From assembly GCF_038630985.1 (NCBI RefSeq), contig NZ_CP152049.1, positions 1,321,501 to 1,385,500 on the forward strand: a stretch of 64,000 nt of DNA. The letters run 5' to 3'. Numbering within the stretch: the first letter of the stretch is position 1; each line of letters opens with the position of its first letter. Source of the DNA: Paenibacillus sp. FSL H8-0548. GTDB lineage: Bacteria; Bacillota; Bacilli; Paenibacillales; Paenibacillaceae. A program made the position numbers and the translations under genes. Positions 44,794 to 54,199 of the stretch are shown here, piece after piece. Below the pieces are notes generated by a model. It had not been told where the DNA came from, did no database searches, and saw only the letters and a program-made list of their open reading frames with translations.

Positions 44794-45135
44794 ATGAATA
44801 CAAACTGGATTAAAGTATTTATTGCTGCATTTTTTGAAGTGTTTTGGGTTATTGGCTTAAAACATGCAGATGATTTATGGTCTTGGACAGGAACTGTTGT
44901 TTCTATTATTATCAGCTTTTATTTAATGATTATGGCAGGACGAAAGCTTCCTGTAGGGACTGTGTACGCGGTTTTTGTAGGACTGGGTACCGCAGGGACT
45001 GTCTTTTCGGAAATTATATTTTTTGGAGAAGCATTTAAAGTGGGTAAAATTGTTTTAATCCTAATCTTATTAGTAGGTGTCATTGGGTTGAAGCTAGTTA
45101 CAAAAGACAAACCTCAGGAAGGAGCTGAGTCCTAA
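44794..45135 (+). CDS. ykkC: SMR-family guanidinium exporter subunit, YkkC-like
   Basis: 113 residues, ATG 44794 after GCGGAGGTG. Four membrane helices of the small multidrug resistance fold. [14 protein letters not shown] has the membrane-embedded Glu in helix 1 needed for proton/substrate exchange, and [19 protein letters not shown] is the signature loop of the Gdx/SugE-like group. Guanidinium riboswitch upstream, together with the paired YkkD, makes a heterodimeric guanidinium exporter the best call. The final ten residues are acidic. It overlaps the next gene by one base (TAATG). Confidence 0.93.
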   Translation: MNTNWIKVFIAAFFEVFWVIGLKHADDLWSWTGTVVSIIISFYLMIMAGRKLPVGTVYAVFVGLGTAGTVFSEIIFFGEAFKVGKIVLILILLVGVIGLKLVTKDKPQEGAES

Positions 45136-45449
45136 TGGCATGGGTATCCTTGATACTAGCTGGGCTTTTTGAAATGTTTGGTGTAGCAATGATAAATAAA
45201 ATGCACAAAGACCGTAATTGGCAATCCTTAGCTCTGTTGATTGCTGGATTTGGTGCTAGTTTTCTATTTCTTGCTTACGCGATGAAAACTCTGCCTATGG
45301 GGACAACGTATGCTATATGGACAGGAATTGGCGCTTCTGGCGGTGCGATATTAGGAATGTATTTATATGGCGAGTCTAAAGACTGGAGAAGAATCTTTTT
45401 TATAGCTATGGTTTTAGGTGCTGCTATAGGATTGAAACTCATCTCGTAA
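45135..45449 (+). CDS. ykkD: SMR-family guanidinium exporter subunit, YkkD-like
   Basis: 104 residues. ATG 45135 shares its first base with the stop of ykkC, so translation is coupled. It has four helices, the conserved Glu in LAGLFEMFGVAMI, and the loop LPMGTTYAIWTGIGASGGAILGM. The two subunits insert in opposite directions and form one antiporter in related systems. GGAGCTGAG inside the end of ykkC serves as ribosome site. Confidence 0.93.
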   Translation: MAWVSLILAGLFEMFGVAMINKMHKDRNWQSLALLIAGFGASFLFLAYAMKTLPMGTTYAIWTGIGASGGAILGMYLYGESKDWRRIFFIAMVLGAAIGLKLIS

Positions 45450-45640
45450 CAGAAGTAGTATCATGAATTCAAAATCTCACGTAAAACGACCGCATATTGG
45501 ACGATAAATAGCTTTTAGTCATTTATAGTAAAAATCTAAATGAATGAGACAATGAACCAACTTAATCGTATTATATTTGGAATAGTAAAGGTATGTAAGA
45601 ACGGAAGACGATAGATCTGGATTAAAGAGGGGGATACACC
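45450..45640. other. Intergenic stretch
   Basis: No frame or strong hairpin. AT-rich, possibly containing the promoter of the small membrane peptide. Confidence 0.35.
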
Positions 45641-45733
45641 ATGAATTCAATATTGTTTATTGCAGGTTGGGCTATTGTTGGAATTTGCATCGGAGGTTTA
45701 ATTGTGATTTTGAAATCTAGGTCTAAGAAGTAG
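45641..45733 (+). CDS. Small single-pass membrane peptide
   Basis: A 30-residue frame, MNSILFIAGWAIVGICIGG...KSRSKK, preceded by AAAGAGGGGG at good distance. One membrane helix with a strongly basic end, so N-out/C-in by the positive-inside rule. No family is recognised. It lies alone between ykkD and the repeat-rich SLH gene. The strong ribosome site and clean hydrophobicity argue for a real gene; small toxin-like or regulatory membrane peptides look like this, but there is no direct evidence of function. Confidence 0.55.
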   Translation: MNSILFIAGWAIVGICIGGLIVILKSRSKK

Positions 45734-45764
45734 TATGAAATAAAGATTTTTAAGGAGCAATGTA

Positions 45765-45834
45765 GTAGGCACTTTGTTTCTCCAGAACGCTCTTCACGCT
45801 TCGCTTACACTTCATTTTTCAAGTTCAACTAATA
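45765..45834. repeat. Partial third copy of the TIR-bounded element
   Basis: GTTTCTCCAGAACGCTCTTC then CGCTTCGCTTACACTTCATTTTT matches the segment at 8078-8124 of the 660-bp element, ending in AAGTTCAACTAATAA, like its terminal repeat. It lies just before the SLH repeat gene. Confidence 0.6.
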
Positions 45835-45935
45835 AAGTTTCAAAAAAATACTAATTTTTCATTTTTTATCAAGGATTTTGTAAGGTTATGACGAATATTA
45901 ATACTACATCTTATATTGACTTGGGAGGGGTTATT

Positions 45936-48900
45936 TTGCAGGGACGAGCAGTTGGAAACAGAATATGGTCAACCAAGATTCAGAAGAAATCAATAGCTAT
46001 CTTGTTAACTATTGTCATGATTTTGCTTAATTTTCAGGGGCAATTTGTACACGCAGCGGTACCGTCAACGCTAAGCTTATCGGTAACAGGTACACACACA
46101 TTTGATGCTCGTAACGTAGGATACGGGTTCTACGGGGCTCCGCTTGCCTTGACCTTAACAAAGGTAGGCACGGAGCCGATCACGAATCTAGCGATCAGCT
46201 ATAGCGGAAATGCATTTATGGCAGGAACACTGCCAGCGGATACATTAGGGGCAGGAACGAATTCGGCGATTCTCCAAATTCGACCGAAGACAGGATTGTC
46301 GGCAGGTACCCATACGGAGACCGTGACCTTTACCGCGGATAATGGCATCAGCCAGAGCTTTCAAGTGAGCTTTACCGTGAACTCTGTGCCGTCAACGCTT
46401 GGCTTATCGGTGACAGGTACCCACACATTTGATGCTCGAAATGTAGGATACGGGTTCTACGGGGCTCCGCTTGCCTTGACCTTAACAAAGGTAGGAACGG
46501 AGCCGATCACGAATCTAGCGATCAGCTATAGCGGAAATGCATTTATGGCAGGAACACTGCCAGCGGATACATTAGGGGCAGGAACGAATTCGGCGATTCT
46601 CCAAATTCGACCGAAGACTGGATTGTCGGCAGGCACCCATACGGAGACCGTGACCTTTACCGCGGATAATGGCATCAGCCAGAGCTTTCAAGTGAGCTTT
46701 ACCGTGAACTCTGTGCCGTCAACGCTAAGCTTATCGGTGACAGGTACCCACACATTTGATGCTCGAAACGTAGGATACGGGTTCTACGGGGATCCGCTTG
46801 CCTTAACCTTAACAAAGGTAGGGACGGAGCCGATCACGAATCTAGCGATCAGCTATAGCGGCAATGCATTTATGGCAGGATCACTGCCAGCGGATACATT
46901 AGGGGCAGGAACGAATTCTGCGATTCTCCAAATCCGACCGAAGACAGGATTGTCGGCAGGTACCCATACGGAGACCGTGACCTTTACTGCGGATAATGGC
47001 ATCAGCCAGAGCTTTGAAGTGAGCTTTACAGTGAATTCTGTACCGTCAACGCTAGGCTTATCGGTGACAGGTACCCACACATTCGATGCTCGAAATGTAG
47101 GATACGGGTTCTATACGGATTCGCTGGCCTTGACCTTAACAAAGGTAGGGACGGAGCCGATCACGAATCTAGCGATCAGCTATAGCGGCAATGCATTTAT
47201 GGCAGGATCACTGCCAGCGGATACATTAGGGGCAGGAACGAATTCTGCGATTCTCCAAATCCGACCGAAGACAGGATTGTCGGCAGGTACCCATACGGAG
47301 ACCGTGACCTTTACTGCGGATAATGGCATCAGCCAGAGCTTTGAAGTGAGCTTTACAGTGAATTCTGTGCCGTCAACGCTAGGCTTATCGGTGACAGGTA
47401 CCCACACATTCGATGCTCGAAATGTAGGATACGGGTTCTATACGGATTCGCTGGCCTTGATATTAACAAAGGTAGGCACGGAGCCAATCACGAATCTAGC
47501 GATCAGCTATAGCGGCAATGCATTTATGGCAGGATCACTGCCAGCGGATACATTAGGAGCTGGAGTGAATTCTGCGGTTCTCCAAATCCGACCGAAGACT
47601 GGATTGTCGGCAGGCACCCATACGGAGACCGTGACCTTTACTGCGGATAATGGCATCAGCCAGAGCTTTGAAGTGAGCTTTACAGTGAATTCTGTGCCGT
47701 CAACGCTAGGCTTATCGGTGACAGGTACCCACACATTTGATGCTCGAAACGTAGGATACGGGTTCTACGGGGATCCGCTTGCCTTAACCTTAACAAAGGT
47801 AGGGACGGAGCCGATCACGAATCTAGCGATCAGCTATGGCGGAAATGCATTTATGGCAGGAACACTGCCAGCGGATACATTAGGGGCAGGAACGAATTCT
47901 GCGATTCTCCAAATTCGACCGAAGACAGGATTGTCGGCAGGCACACATACGGAGACCGTGACCTTTACCGCGGATAATGGCATCAGCCAGAGCTTTCAAG
48001 TGAGCTTTACCGTGAACTCGGTACCGTCAACGCTAGGCTTATCGGTGACAGGTACCCACACATTCGATGCTCGAAATGTAGGATACGGGTTCTATACGGA
48101 TTCGCTGGCCTTGACCTTAACAAAGGTAGGCACGGAGCCGATCACGAATCTAGCGATCAGCTATAGCGGCAATGCATTTATGGCAGGAACACTGCCAGCG
48201 GATACATTAGGGGCAGGAACGAATTCTGCGATTCTCCAAATTCGACCGAAGACAGGATTGTCGGCAGGTACCCATACGGAGACCGTGACCTTTACCGCGG
48301 ATAATGGCATCAGCGAGAGCTTCGAAGTGAGCTTTACAGTGAACTCGGTACCGTCGAATTCAACTACACCAGAGAAATTGGACACGAGCATCGACGTTCT
48401 AATCAATGGTAAAGTTGAGAGTTTTGGTAAGGCGATTACAACCAATATAGCTGGTCAAACAGTGACAACAGTTATCCTCGATCAGGACAAATTGATAGAG
48501 AGGATCGCGGATGAAGGTCTATCTACAGTAGTCACGATACAAGTAAACGGTAATTCAGATAAGATTAAAGTTGATCTGAATGGTCAGATGGTCAAGCTCA
48601 TGATAGACAATCTGACCATTCTAGCCTTGCATACTGATAAAGCTACGTATACGCTTCCTATTGATCAAATCGATTTAGATTTTGTATCTGAGCAAATCGG
48701 AAAGTCAATTAATTTGCTGGATATCACTTTCCAAGTCGAGATTTCTCTACCAACTGCAGATATGATTAAAATAGTTGAAAATGCAGCGAAGATTGGAAAT
48801 TTTACAATTGTATCACCGACAATTAACTTTACTGTAAAGGCTGTATATGGCGATGTTATCGTTGATGTATCAGCGTTCAAGGACTACGTTGTACGAACTA

Positions 48901-49634
48901 TCGCGATTCCAGAAGGTGTGGATCCTAATAAGATTACAACAGGCGTAGTTGTTGAGATGGACGGAACTGTTCGACATGTTCCAACCCAAATCATCCAAGT
49001 GGATAAAACATACCACGCAAAAATTAGCAGTCTGACCAACAGTATGTACACGGTTGTATGGAATCCAATTATATTCTCGGATGTGGACAAGCATTGGGCC
49101 GAAGAAGCGGCGAACGATATGGGTTCTCGCATGGTTATAAACAGAGTGGGTACGGATAGTTTTAATCCCAATCAAAATATTACTCGTGCTGAATTTGCGG
49201 AAATTATTGTTCGTGGATTGGGACTGAAATTGGAGAATAGTGTAACTCCATTCACAGATGTAAGGCAATCGGAGTGGTATAGCAGCTCAATTAATACAGC
49301 TTATCTGTACCAATTAATTAGTGGCTATGAAGACGGAACCTTCCGTCCTAATGATCTGATTACCAGAGAACAGGCGATGTATATTATTGCAAAAGCGATG
49401 GAAATTACAGGTCTGAAAGAGAAATTGCTGACACAGCCTGCGGGAGAGTGGATAAGCTCATTTGAAGATGCGGCTAGTGCATCGCAATGGACAAAGGAGA
49501 GTATAGCAGACGCTGTACAAGCTGGAATTATTATAGGTAGACCTAATGAGCTTCTTGCTCCCAAAGCATACCTTACGCGAGCAGAGGTTGCAGTCATGAT
49601 CCAACGGCTTCTTAAAAAGTCTGATCTTGTTTAA
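45936..49634 (+). CDS. SLH-anchored surface protein with seven near-identical Ig-like repeats
   Basis: 1,232 residues. The TTG at 45936 is preferred over the ATG at 45888 because GGGAGGGG stands 5 bases before it and a normal signal peptide follows (KKSIAILLTIVMILLNF...VHA). From residue 42 come seven copies of a 109-residue unit, VPSTL(S/G)LSVTGTHTFDARN...SFTVNS, similar to ASH/choice-of-anchor-D beta-sandwich domains. A 230-residue non-repeated part follows, then three SLH motifs (FSDVDKHWAEEAAND, FTDVRQSEWYSSSINTA, SFEDAASASQWTKESIA) that fix the protein to the wall polymer. The repeats are almost identical at DNA level, so copy number may vary between strains. Likely a stalk or adhesin. 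Confidence 0.93.
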   Translation: MQGRAVGNRIWSTKIQKKSIAILLTIVMILLNFQGQFVHAAVPSTLSLSVTGTHTFDARNVGYGFYGAPLALTLTKVGTEPITNLAISYSGNAFMAGTLPADTLGAGTNSAILQIRPKTGLSAGTHTETVTFTADNGISQSFQVSFTVNSVPSTLGLSVTGTHTFDARNVGYGFYGAPLALTLTKVGTEPITNLAISYSGNAFMAGTLPADTLGAGTNSAILQIRPKTGLSAGTHTETVTFTADNGISQSFQVSFTVNSVPSTLSLSVTGTHTFDARNVGYGFYGDPLALTLTKVGTEPITNLAISYSGNAFMAGSLPADTLGAGTNSAILQIRPKTGLSAGTHTETVTFTADNGISQSFEVSFTVNSVPSTLGLSVTGTHTFDARNVGYGFYTDSLALTLTKVGTEPITNLAISYSGNAFMAGSLPADTLGAGTNSAILQIRPKTGLSAGTHTETVTFTADNGISQSFEVSFTVNSVPSTLGLSVTGTHTFDARNVGYGFYTDSLALILTKVGTEPITNLAISYSGNAFMAGSLPADTLGAGVNSAVLQIRPKTGLSAGTHTETVTFTADNGISQSFEVSFTVNSVPSTLGLSVTGTHTFDARNVGYGFYGDPLALTLTKVGTEPITNLAISYGGNAFMAGTLPADTLGAGTNSAILQIRPKTGLSAGTHTETVTFTADNGISQSFQVSFTVNSVPSTLGLSVTGTHTFDARNVGYGFYTDSLALTLTKVGTEPITNLAISYSGNAFMAGTLPADTLGAGTNSAILQIRPKTGLSAGTHTETVTFTADNGISESFEVSFTVNSVPSNSTTPEKLDTSIDVLINGKVESFGKAITTNIAGQTVTTVILDQDKLIERIADEGLSTVVTIQVNGNSDKIKVDLNGQMVKLMIDNLTILALHTDKATYTLPIDQIDLDFVSEQIGKSINLLDITFQVEISLPTADMIKIVENAAKIGNFTIVSPTINFTVKAVYGDVIVDVSAFKDYVVRTIAIPEGVDPNKITTGVVVEMDGTVRHVPTQIIQVDKTYHAKISSLTNSMYTVVWNPIIFSDVDKHWAEEAANDMGSRMVINRVGTDSFNPNQNITRAEFAEIIVRGLGLKLENSVTPFTDVRQSEWYSSSINTAYLYQLISGYEDGTFRPNDLITREQAMYIIAKAMEITGLKEKLLTQPAGEWISSFEDAASASQWTKESIADAVQAGIIIGRPNELLAPKAYLTRAEVAVMIQRLLKKSDLV
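46059..48347 (+). repeat. Seven tandem 327-bp repeats inside the SLH gene
   Basis: Exactly 7 x 327 bp. Differences are few and shared in blocks: units 3-5 share the same silent changes (CCAAATCCGACCG, ACAGTGAATTCTG), units 4, 5 and 7 carry YTDS instead of YGAP/YGDP. That points to recent duplication and gene conversion. The unit is in frame, so gain or loss keeps the protein intact. Confidence 0.95.
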
Positions 49635-49681
49635 GTTAAATGAATATGGTTTTCTCACAAGTTCAATCTGAACTTGGATAG

Positions 49682-49738
49682 GCTCCCCTTCAGTTAGACA
49701 GGTAAGTAATAAAACCTGCTGCCTGAAGGGGAGCATTT
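49682..49738 (+). terminator. Terminator of the SLH repeat gene
   Basis: Perfect 12-bp arms GCTCCCCTTCAG (49682-49693) and CTGAAGGGGAGC (49723-49734) then ATTTTG; inner ACAGGT/ACCTGC may pair too. Confidence 0.85.
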
Positions 49739-49819
49739 TGATGTCTTAAATACCAAATACAAGGATTTTAGCCAATTTTGTCGAATGATAGACAAATCGA
49801 AAAAAGGGAGGGCGCCGTC

Positions 49820-51652
49820 ATGGACACACGACAATGGATGTCGATACTGCTATGCTTTGCGACGGCGCTGATGTTATTCGTGTCGTTCTTGTCCTACCGG
49901 AAACGCCATTTGCTGGTGGCGAGAACGATGCTATATATGATGATAGCGGCGTCCTGCTATGCGCTCGGTTATGCGTTCGAGATTACGAGCGGCAGCTTAA
50001 GGGGCGTGAAGCTCTCATTTCAAATCGAATATTTGGGCATCTCCTTCGTCTCCGCGTTCTGGCTTCTGCTGGTCATCCAGTTTACCGGTGCTGCAGCTCG
50101 TAATCGGAAACTGATCACGGTACTGTTGTTTCTCGTTCCGACGGTAACCTACCTCCTCCATCTTACCAACGATTGGCATCATCTTATTTATAAAGAATAT
50201 GTCTTGAACGTGAATGATACGGTTCCGTTGTACAACACCGTGAAAGGATCATGGTATGCGGTTCATGCGGTCTACAATTACACCATTTTGCTGCTGGGCA
50301 TCTTTCTGTTTATTCCCATGTACCTGCGGGCATTGCCTATCGTACGGAAGCAGATCGTCGTCCTCATTCTGGGAGCGGCAACCCCTATGCTGTTTAATGT
50401 CGGCTACATGTTCAGCAAAATCATCGATTTCACGCCATTCGGATTTGCTGTGTCGGGAGTAGTATATGCTTGGGGTATTTTCCGCTTCGGGCTGCTGCGT
50501 TTAACACCGCTTGCTCATGCCAAAATGTTCGATACGATTCGGGAAGATGTTATTCTGCTAGATTATGAGGATCAGATCGTGAACCACAATCAAGCGGCTG
50601 AAGAGGTGTTTCCTGAACTCGGACTTGTGCAGAGCTTTCCTGCGCCAGGCAAGGAGTTGCTGTCGGCTAGTCCCGAGCTGATTGAGCGGATGGACAAAAT
50701 GATTTATCAAGATGAGCGGTTTTCTCTACAGCGTATATTCGATGATCGGCACAGCTATTATATTTGCAGCTTAACTTATATTTACGACACGGGAGTGACT
50801 CCCATCGGGAAAATGTTAATGCTAAGCGACATTACAGAGATGAAGGAGAAGGAGGAGCGGCTGCGGGAGAAGTCTGAGCAGCTATCCCAGCTCAATGCCT
50901 TCAAGGACAAGCTGTTTACTGTGATGGCTCACGACATACGTGATCCGATTGCTCTTCTCGTTAGTTTGACCGAGCTGCTGGCTGAAGAACCTACGGATAC
51001 GGATATCGCGAGTGCCGAGGTTTTTCAAGAGATTAGGCGGCAAGTCCGCAGCACCTTCCATCTCGTTGACAATCTGCTGGATTGGTATCGCAGTCAGAAT
51101 GGAGAAGTTGCTTTTCGCCCCCTTGATTGGAACTTACAGCAGGTTGTACGTCAGGCGTTATCGCTTGCGAGTGCAAGAGCAGGTATGAAGAATATTCGTA
51201 TGATGGAAACAATCGATGAGAGGCTTACTATAAACGCGGATAAAGAAATGCTTGATCTGATTTTCCGCAATCTGCTGTCTAATGGGATGAAATATACCGA
51301 AATTGGTGGAGAAATCGAGATCGGAGCGTCCATCGAGGGAGATTTGGTGACCGTATTCGTAAGGGATAACGGTATTGGCATTAGTGATGAGACTGCGGAG
51401 CTCCTTCGTCATGATGAGCTGTTCTTCAAGGAGCCTAGATTCGCTAGCGGAGAAGACGGGGGAGAGATGAGGTTCGGTCTCGTGCTTACCCGTGAATTTC
51501 TACGGATGCATGGCGGAAGTCTGCGTTTTGAGAGCACGCCAAGGCAAGGGACGACATTTTTATTCACGCTGCCTGGATCCGCAAGCGGCAGAGGTATGAA
51601 TGATAGCGAAGGAGCGGAGGTGAAAGCGTATGAAAGTCATTTTAGTAGATGA
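49820..51652 (+). CDS. Histidine kinase with N-terminal 7TM sensor
   Basis: 610 residues. ATG 49820 is preferred because AGGGAGGG precedes it. The first 230 residues contain seven membrane helices of the histidine-kinase N-terminal 7TM type, followed by a PAS-like domain (DVILLDYEDQIVNHNQAAEEVFPELG). The HisKA helix has His371 in VMAHDIRDPIALLVS, and the ATPase part shows NLLSNGMKYT, DNGIGI and a modified glycine lid (GEMRFGLVLTREFL). Such kinases sense membrane-soluble or extracellular small molecules. It overlaps the regulator gene by 23 bases, so the two form one unit. Confidence 0.9.
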   Translation: MDTRQWMSILLCFATALMLFVSFLSYRKRHLLVARTMLYMMIAASCYALGYAFEITSGSLRGVKLSFQIEYLGISFVSAFWLLLVIQFTGAAARNRKLITVLLFLVPTVTYLLHLTNDWHHLIYKEYVLNVNDTVPLYNTVKGSWYAVHAVYNYTILLLGIFLFIPMYLRALPIVRKQIVVLILGAATPMLFNVGYMFSKIIDFTPFGFAVSGVVYAWGIFRFGLLRLTPLAHAKMFDTIREDVILLDYEDQIVNHNQAAEEVFPELGLVQSFPAPGKELLSASPELIERMDKMIYQDERFSLQRIFDDRHSYYICSLTYIYDTGVTPIGKMLMLSDITEMKEKEERLREKSEQLSQLNAFKDKLFTVMAHDIRDPIALLVSLTELLAEEPTDTDIASAEVFQEIRRQVRSTFHLVDNLLDWYRSQNGEVAFRPLDWNLQQVVRQALSLASARAGMKNIRMMETIDERLTINADKEMLDLIFRNLLSNGMKYTEIGGEIEIGASIEGDLVTVFVRDNGIGISDETAELLRHDELFFKEPRFASGEDGGEMRFGLVLTREFLRMHGGSLRFESTPRQGTTFLFTLPGSASGRGMNDSEGAEVKAYESHFSR

Positions 51653-52772
51653 TGAGCCTGTCATGCACTTGATTATGCGGAAAATGCTAGGGAAATATCC
51701 CGAGCTGCAAATAGCGGGAGTATTTACAGATACGCATGCTGCAGCAGCTTTTCTGCAGGATCATGCCGACGTAGAGCTTGCGTTCGTGGATATCTCTATG
51801 CCGGGTGACAGTGGACTAACGTTCGCTGCCAAGCTGGATGCAGCCGGCTGCAAGACACAAATTGTATTCATCACCTCACATAAGGATTACGCCTTAAAGG
51901 CTTTCGAGTTGTCCGTACTAGATTATTTGGTGAAGCCAGTTACCCAGGAGCGTCTTGAGAGGACGATTAACCGTGCTTTTGAAAGCAGAAAAACGGTTCA
52001 AGCGCAGCAGCCTGCTAATGTTAGCCGGGTTAGTGTTGCTGTACTAGGTGATTTCTTCGTACGGAACGAAACGGGACGCGTGAAGTGGATTTCCAGCAAA
52101 AGCGCGGAGCTCTTTGCTTACTTGCTGTTGAACCGTGGCAGACGAATCTCACGCTCTCGACTGGTCACGGATATTTTTGCAGGGATGGAAAGAATAAGTG
52201 CTGAGAAATATTTGAATACAACCGTCTACCAGCTGCGCAAGTCGCTCGAGCCTATTGGGCTTCGCGAAACCATTCGATCGGAGAATGACGGTTATGTACT
52301 CGAACTGAATGCTGCGGTCATCGACTACGAAGAATTTGAGCGTCTAGTGGGTAAACTTGGAAATATTGGCTCTGATAGCGAATGCATCGAGGAAGCGCTT
52401 ATGGTCGAAAAGCTTTATACTGGAGAACTATTTGGCAGCAAGGCGTACGTTTGGGCCATCCATGAAACGGATCGATTGGCCGAACGATATGCTGCCTTCG
52501 TTATCAAGCTAGTTGAGACGCTTCTTGCTCTATCGAATACGGCTACGGCTTCCAAGCTTCTGCTCAAACTTCATGAACGCAATCCGCTTGATGAATCAGT
52601 CGTTGGACTGCTCATGAGGAAGCACGCTATTGAAGAAGACAAGAAGGGGCTAACGGCTCGATATATTGATTATGTGAAACATCTTAAGAAGGAATTGGGC
52701 ATTCGTCCATCCAAAAAGCTCCTTCTATTGTATGATTCCCTAGTGAGTGGACGATCTGAGGGTGTAAAGTAA
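51630..52772 (+). CDS. Response regulator with SARP/BTAD-type output
   Basis: 380 residues; ATG 51630 after GCGGAGG. Receiver domain 1-120 with Asp54 in AFVDISMPGDSG and Lys in LVKPVTQERL. A winged-helix DNA-binding domain follows (WISSKSAELFAYLLLNRGRRISRSRLVTDIF). The last 150 residues are TPR-like helices of the bacterial transcriptional activation domain (YTGELFGSKAYVWAIHETDRLAERY, LHERNPLDESVVGLLMR). This is the architecture of SARP-type activators fused to a receiver, uncommon compared with OmpR or NarL regulators. Targets are unknown; the gene is followed by hairpin copy E. Confidence 0.9.
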   Translation: MKVILVDDEPVMHLIMRKMLGKYPELQIAGVFTDTHAAAAFLQDHADVELAFVDISMPGDSGLTFAAKLDAAGCKTQIVFITSHKDYALKAFELSVLDYLVKPVTQERLERTINRAFESRKTVQAQQPANVSRVSVAVLGDFFVRNETGRVKWISSKSAELFAYLLLNRGRRISRSRLVTDIFAGMERISAEKYLNTTVYQLRKSLEPIGLRETIRSENDGYVLELNAAVIDYEEFERLVGKLGNIGSDSECIEEALMVEKLYTGELFGSKAYVWAIHETDRLAERYAAFVIKLVETLLALSNTATASKLLLKLHERNPLDESVVGLLMRKHAIEEDKKGLTARYIDYVKHLKKELGIRPSKKLLLLYDSLVSGRSEGVK

Positions 52773-52780
52773 ACGAGCTG

Positions 52781-52826
52781 CAAAGAGGCTTTTCATGAGT
52801 TCACCGAACTTAGGGAAGCCTCTTTG
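52781..52826. repeat. Recurring hairpin element, copy E (terminator of the kinase/regulator pair)
   Basis: Perfect 10-bp stem CAAAGAGGCT/AGCCTCTTTG around TTTCATGAGTTCACCGAACTT. On the minus strand it reads KFGELMKSLF, similar to copies A, C and D. Confidence 0.75.
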
Positions 52827-52958
52827 TTCATTGTATTGGTCATGAGCAGCTAATAAATCGTAGTTTCATACAAATTAATGTAGAAGCATCCATCGACTAG
52901 CATTCACTTGGAATCGTAAAATGAGAGGGACAAACTAAGGTTGATGGAGGTTATTCGA

Positions 52959-53963
52959 TTGTTAAGCCATTATTCAAGAAGCAATCCAGTTGATATTTTA
53001 ATTGTGGGAGGCGGCCCTGCAGGCTTGTTCGCTGCCTTTTACGGTGGAATGCGTCAAGCCACGGTTAAGTTGATTGAAAGTATGCCGCAGCTGGGCGGGC
53101 AGCTTGCAGCACTTTATCCCGAGAAATATATATATGATGTTGCCGGTTTTCCGAAAGTGACCGCACAAGAGCTAGTTGACCGTTTAAAGGAGCAATTAAG
53201 CCATTTTCCAACGGATATAGCTCTGGAGGAGAAGGTGCTGAATATCATTAAGCATGACGAGCGTCTCTTTGAGGTCGTAACGGATAAAATGGTGCATTTT
53301 GCAAAAGCAGTTATTATTACAGGCGGTGTAGGCGCATTTGAGCCTAAGCGGCTAGAGCATCCCGCAGCGGCACGATTTGAGAAGAAAAATTTGCATTATT
53401 TCGTGGATGATTTGCAGCGCTTCAAGGGAAAGAAGCTGTTGATCAGCGGAGGCGGGGACTCTGCGGTGGACTGGTCGCTTATGCTGGAGCCCATCGCGGA
53501 GCAGGTAACACTCATCCATCGCCGAGATAAATTCCGTGCACATGAGCACAGCGTTGAGAATCTTATGAAATCAAAGGTTCGTGTTCTTACGTTGAAGGAG
53601 ATTACAGCGCTTCATGGTGATGAAGCAATTGAATCCGTTACGCTTGCGGATGTGAAGACGAAAGAAGAAACAAGGCTGGACGTTGACGCAGTTATCGTCA
53701 ACTATGGCTTTGTATCGTCGCTTGGACCTATTGCGTATTGGGGAATCGATATTCAGAATGGCTCTATCGTGGTCGATACACGGATGGAAACGAATATTTC
53801 TGGTATTTTCGCGGCAGGAGACATTACGACCTATCCGGGCAAGCTGAAGCTAATCGCTGTGGGATTTGGTGAGGCCCCAACCGCGGTTAATAACGCCAAG
53901 GTATATGTGGACCCTGCTGCCAAGCTCTCCCCGGGACATAGCAGCAATATGAAGCGGGCGTAA
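52959..53963 (+). CDS. Ferredoxin/flavodoxin-NADP+ reductase, thioredoxin-reductase-like (YumC type)
   Basis: 334 residues. TTG 52959 is chosen because ATGGAGG lies 8 bases before it; the upstream TTG/ATG at 52941/52944 have poorer sites. FAD site [18 protein letters not shown], then the [21 protein letters not shown] region typical of this reductase. The NADPH site is [17 protein letters not shown], and the closing FAD strand is [14 protein letters not shown]. There is no CxxC redox pair, which separates it from thioredoxin reductase. It passes electrons between NADPH and ferredoxin or flavodoxin. Single gene with its own terminator. A Rieske protein is encoded 1.1 kb away and might be a partner (speculative). 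Confidence 0.9.
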   Translation: MLSHYSRSNPVDILIVGGGPAGLFAAFYGGMRQATVKLIESMPQLGGQLAALYPEKYIYDVAGFPKVTAQELVDRLKEQLSHFPTDIALEEKVLNIIKHDERLFEVVTDKMVHFAKAVIITGGVGAFEPKRLEHPAAARFEKKNLHYFVDDLQRFKGKKLLISGGGDSAVDWSLMLEPIAEQVTLIHRRDKFRAHEHSVENLMKSKVRVLTLKEITALHGDEAIESVTLADVKTKEETRLDVDAVIVNYGFVSSLGPIAYWGIDIQNGSIVVDTRMETNISGIFAAGDITTYPGKLKLIAVGFGEAPTAVNNAKVYVDPAAKLSPGHSSNMKRA

Positions 53964-54040
53964 GGAATGAATAAATAGGGAGCTTGAAGAAATAAGTTTC
54001 CATCGATTAGCACTGTCATAGCCCTGATTTTACATTAACT

Positions 54041-54084
54041 AAAAAAGCAGCTCGTTCCTCAGGTAGAGGACGGGCTGCTTTTAA
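54041..54084. terminator. Bidirectional terminator
   Basis: AAAAGCAGC...GCTGCTTTT stem (54042-54083) with inner GTTCCTC/GAGGAC pairing, between the reductase gene and the minus-strand AraC gene. Confidence 0.8.
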
Positions 54085-54199
54085 ATATATTCACGTACGA
54101 AAAAAAATGAATGATTAGTGTAGAAACATACTAAAAGAAGTGATTTCATATATCGTTCTCTTTTCATTGCAAGCGTATACTTTTCTTATACCCGATAAG

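Noticed and set aside
46059..48347. Tandem array considered as CRISPR
   Set aside because: Units are 327 bp, contiguous and coding, without spacers.
46853..48445. Four minus-strand frames of 75-94 codons opposite the 327-bp repeats
   Set aside because: They are mirror frames of the tandem repeats, have no ribosome sites and vary exactly as the plus-strand repeats do.
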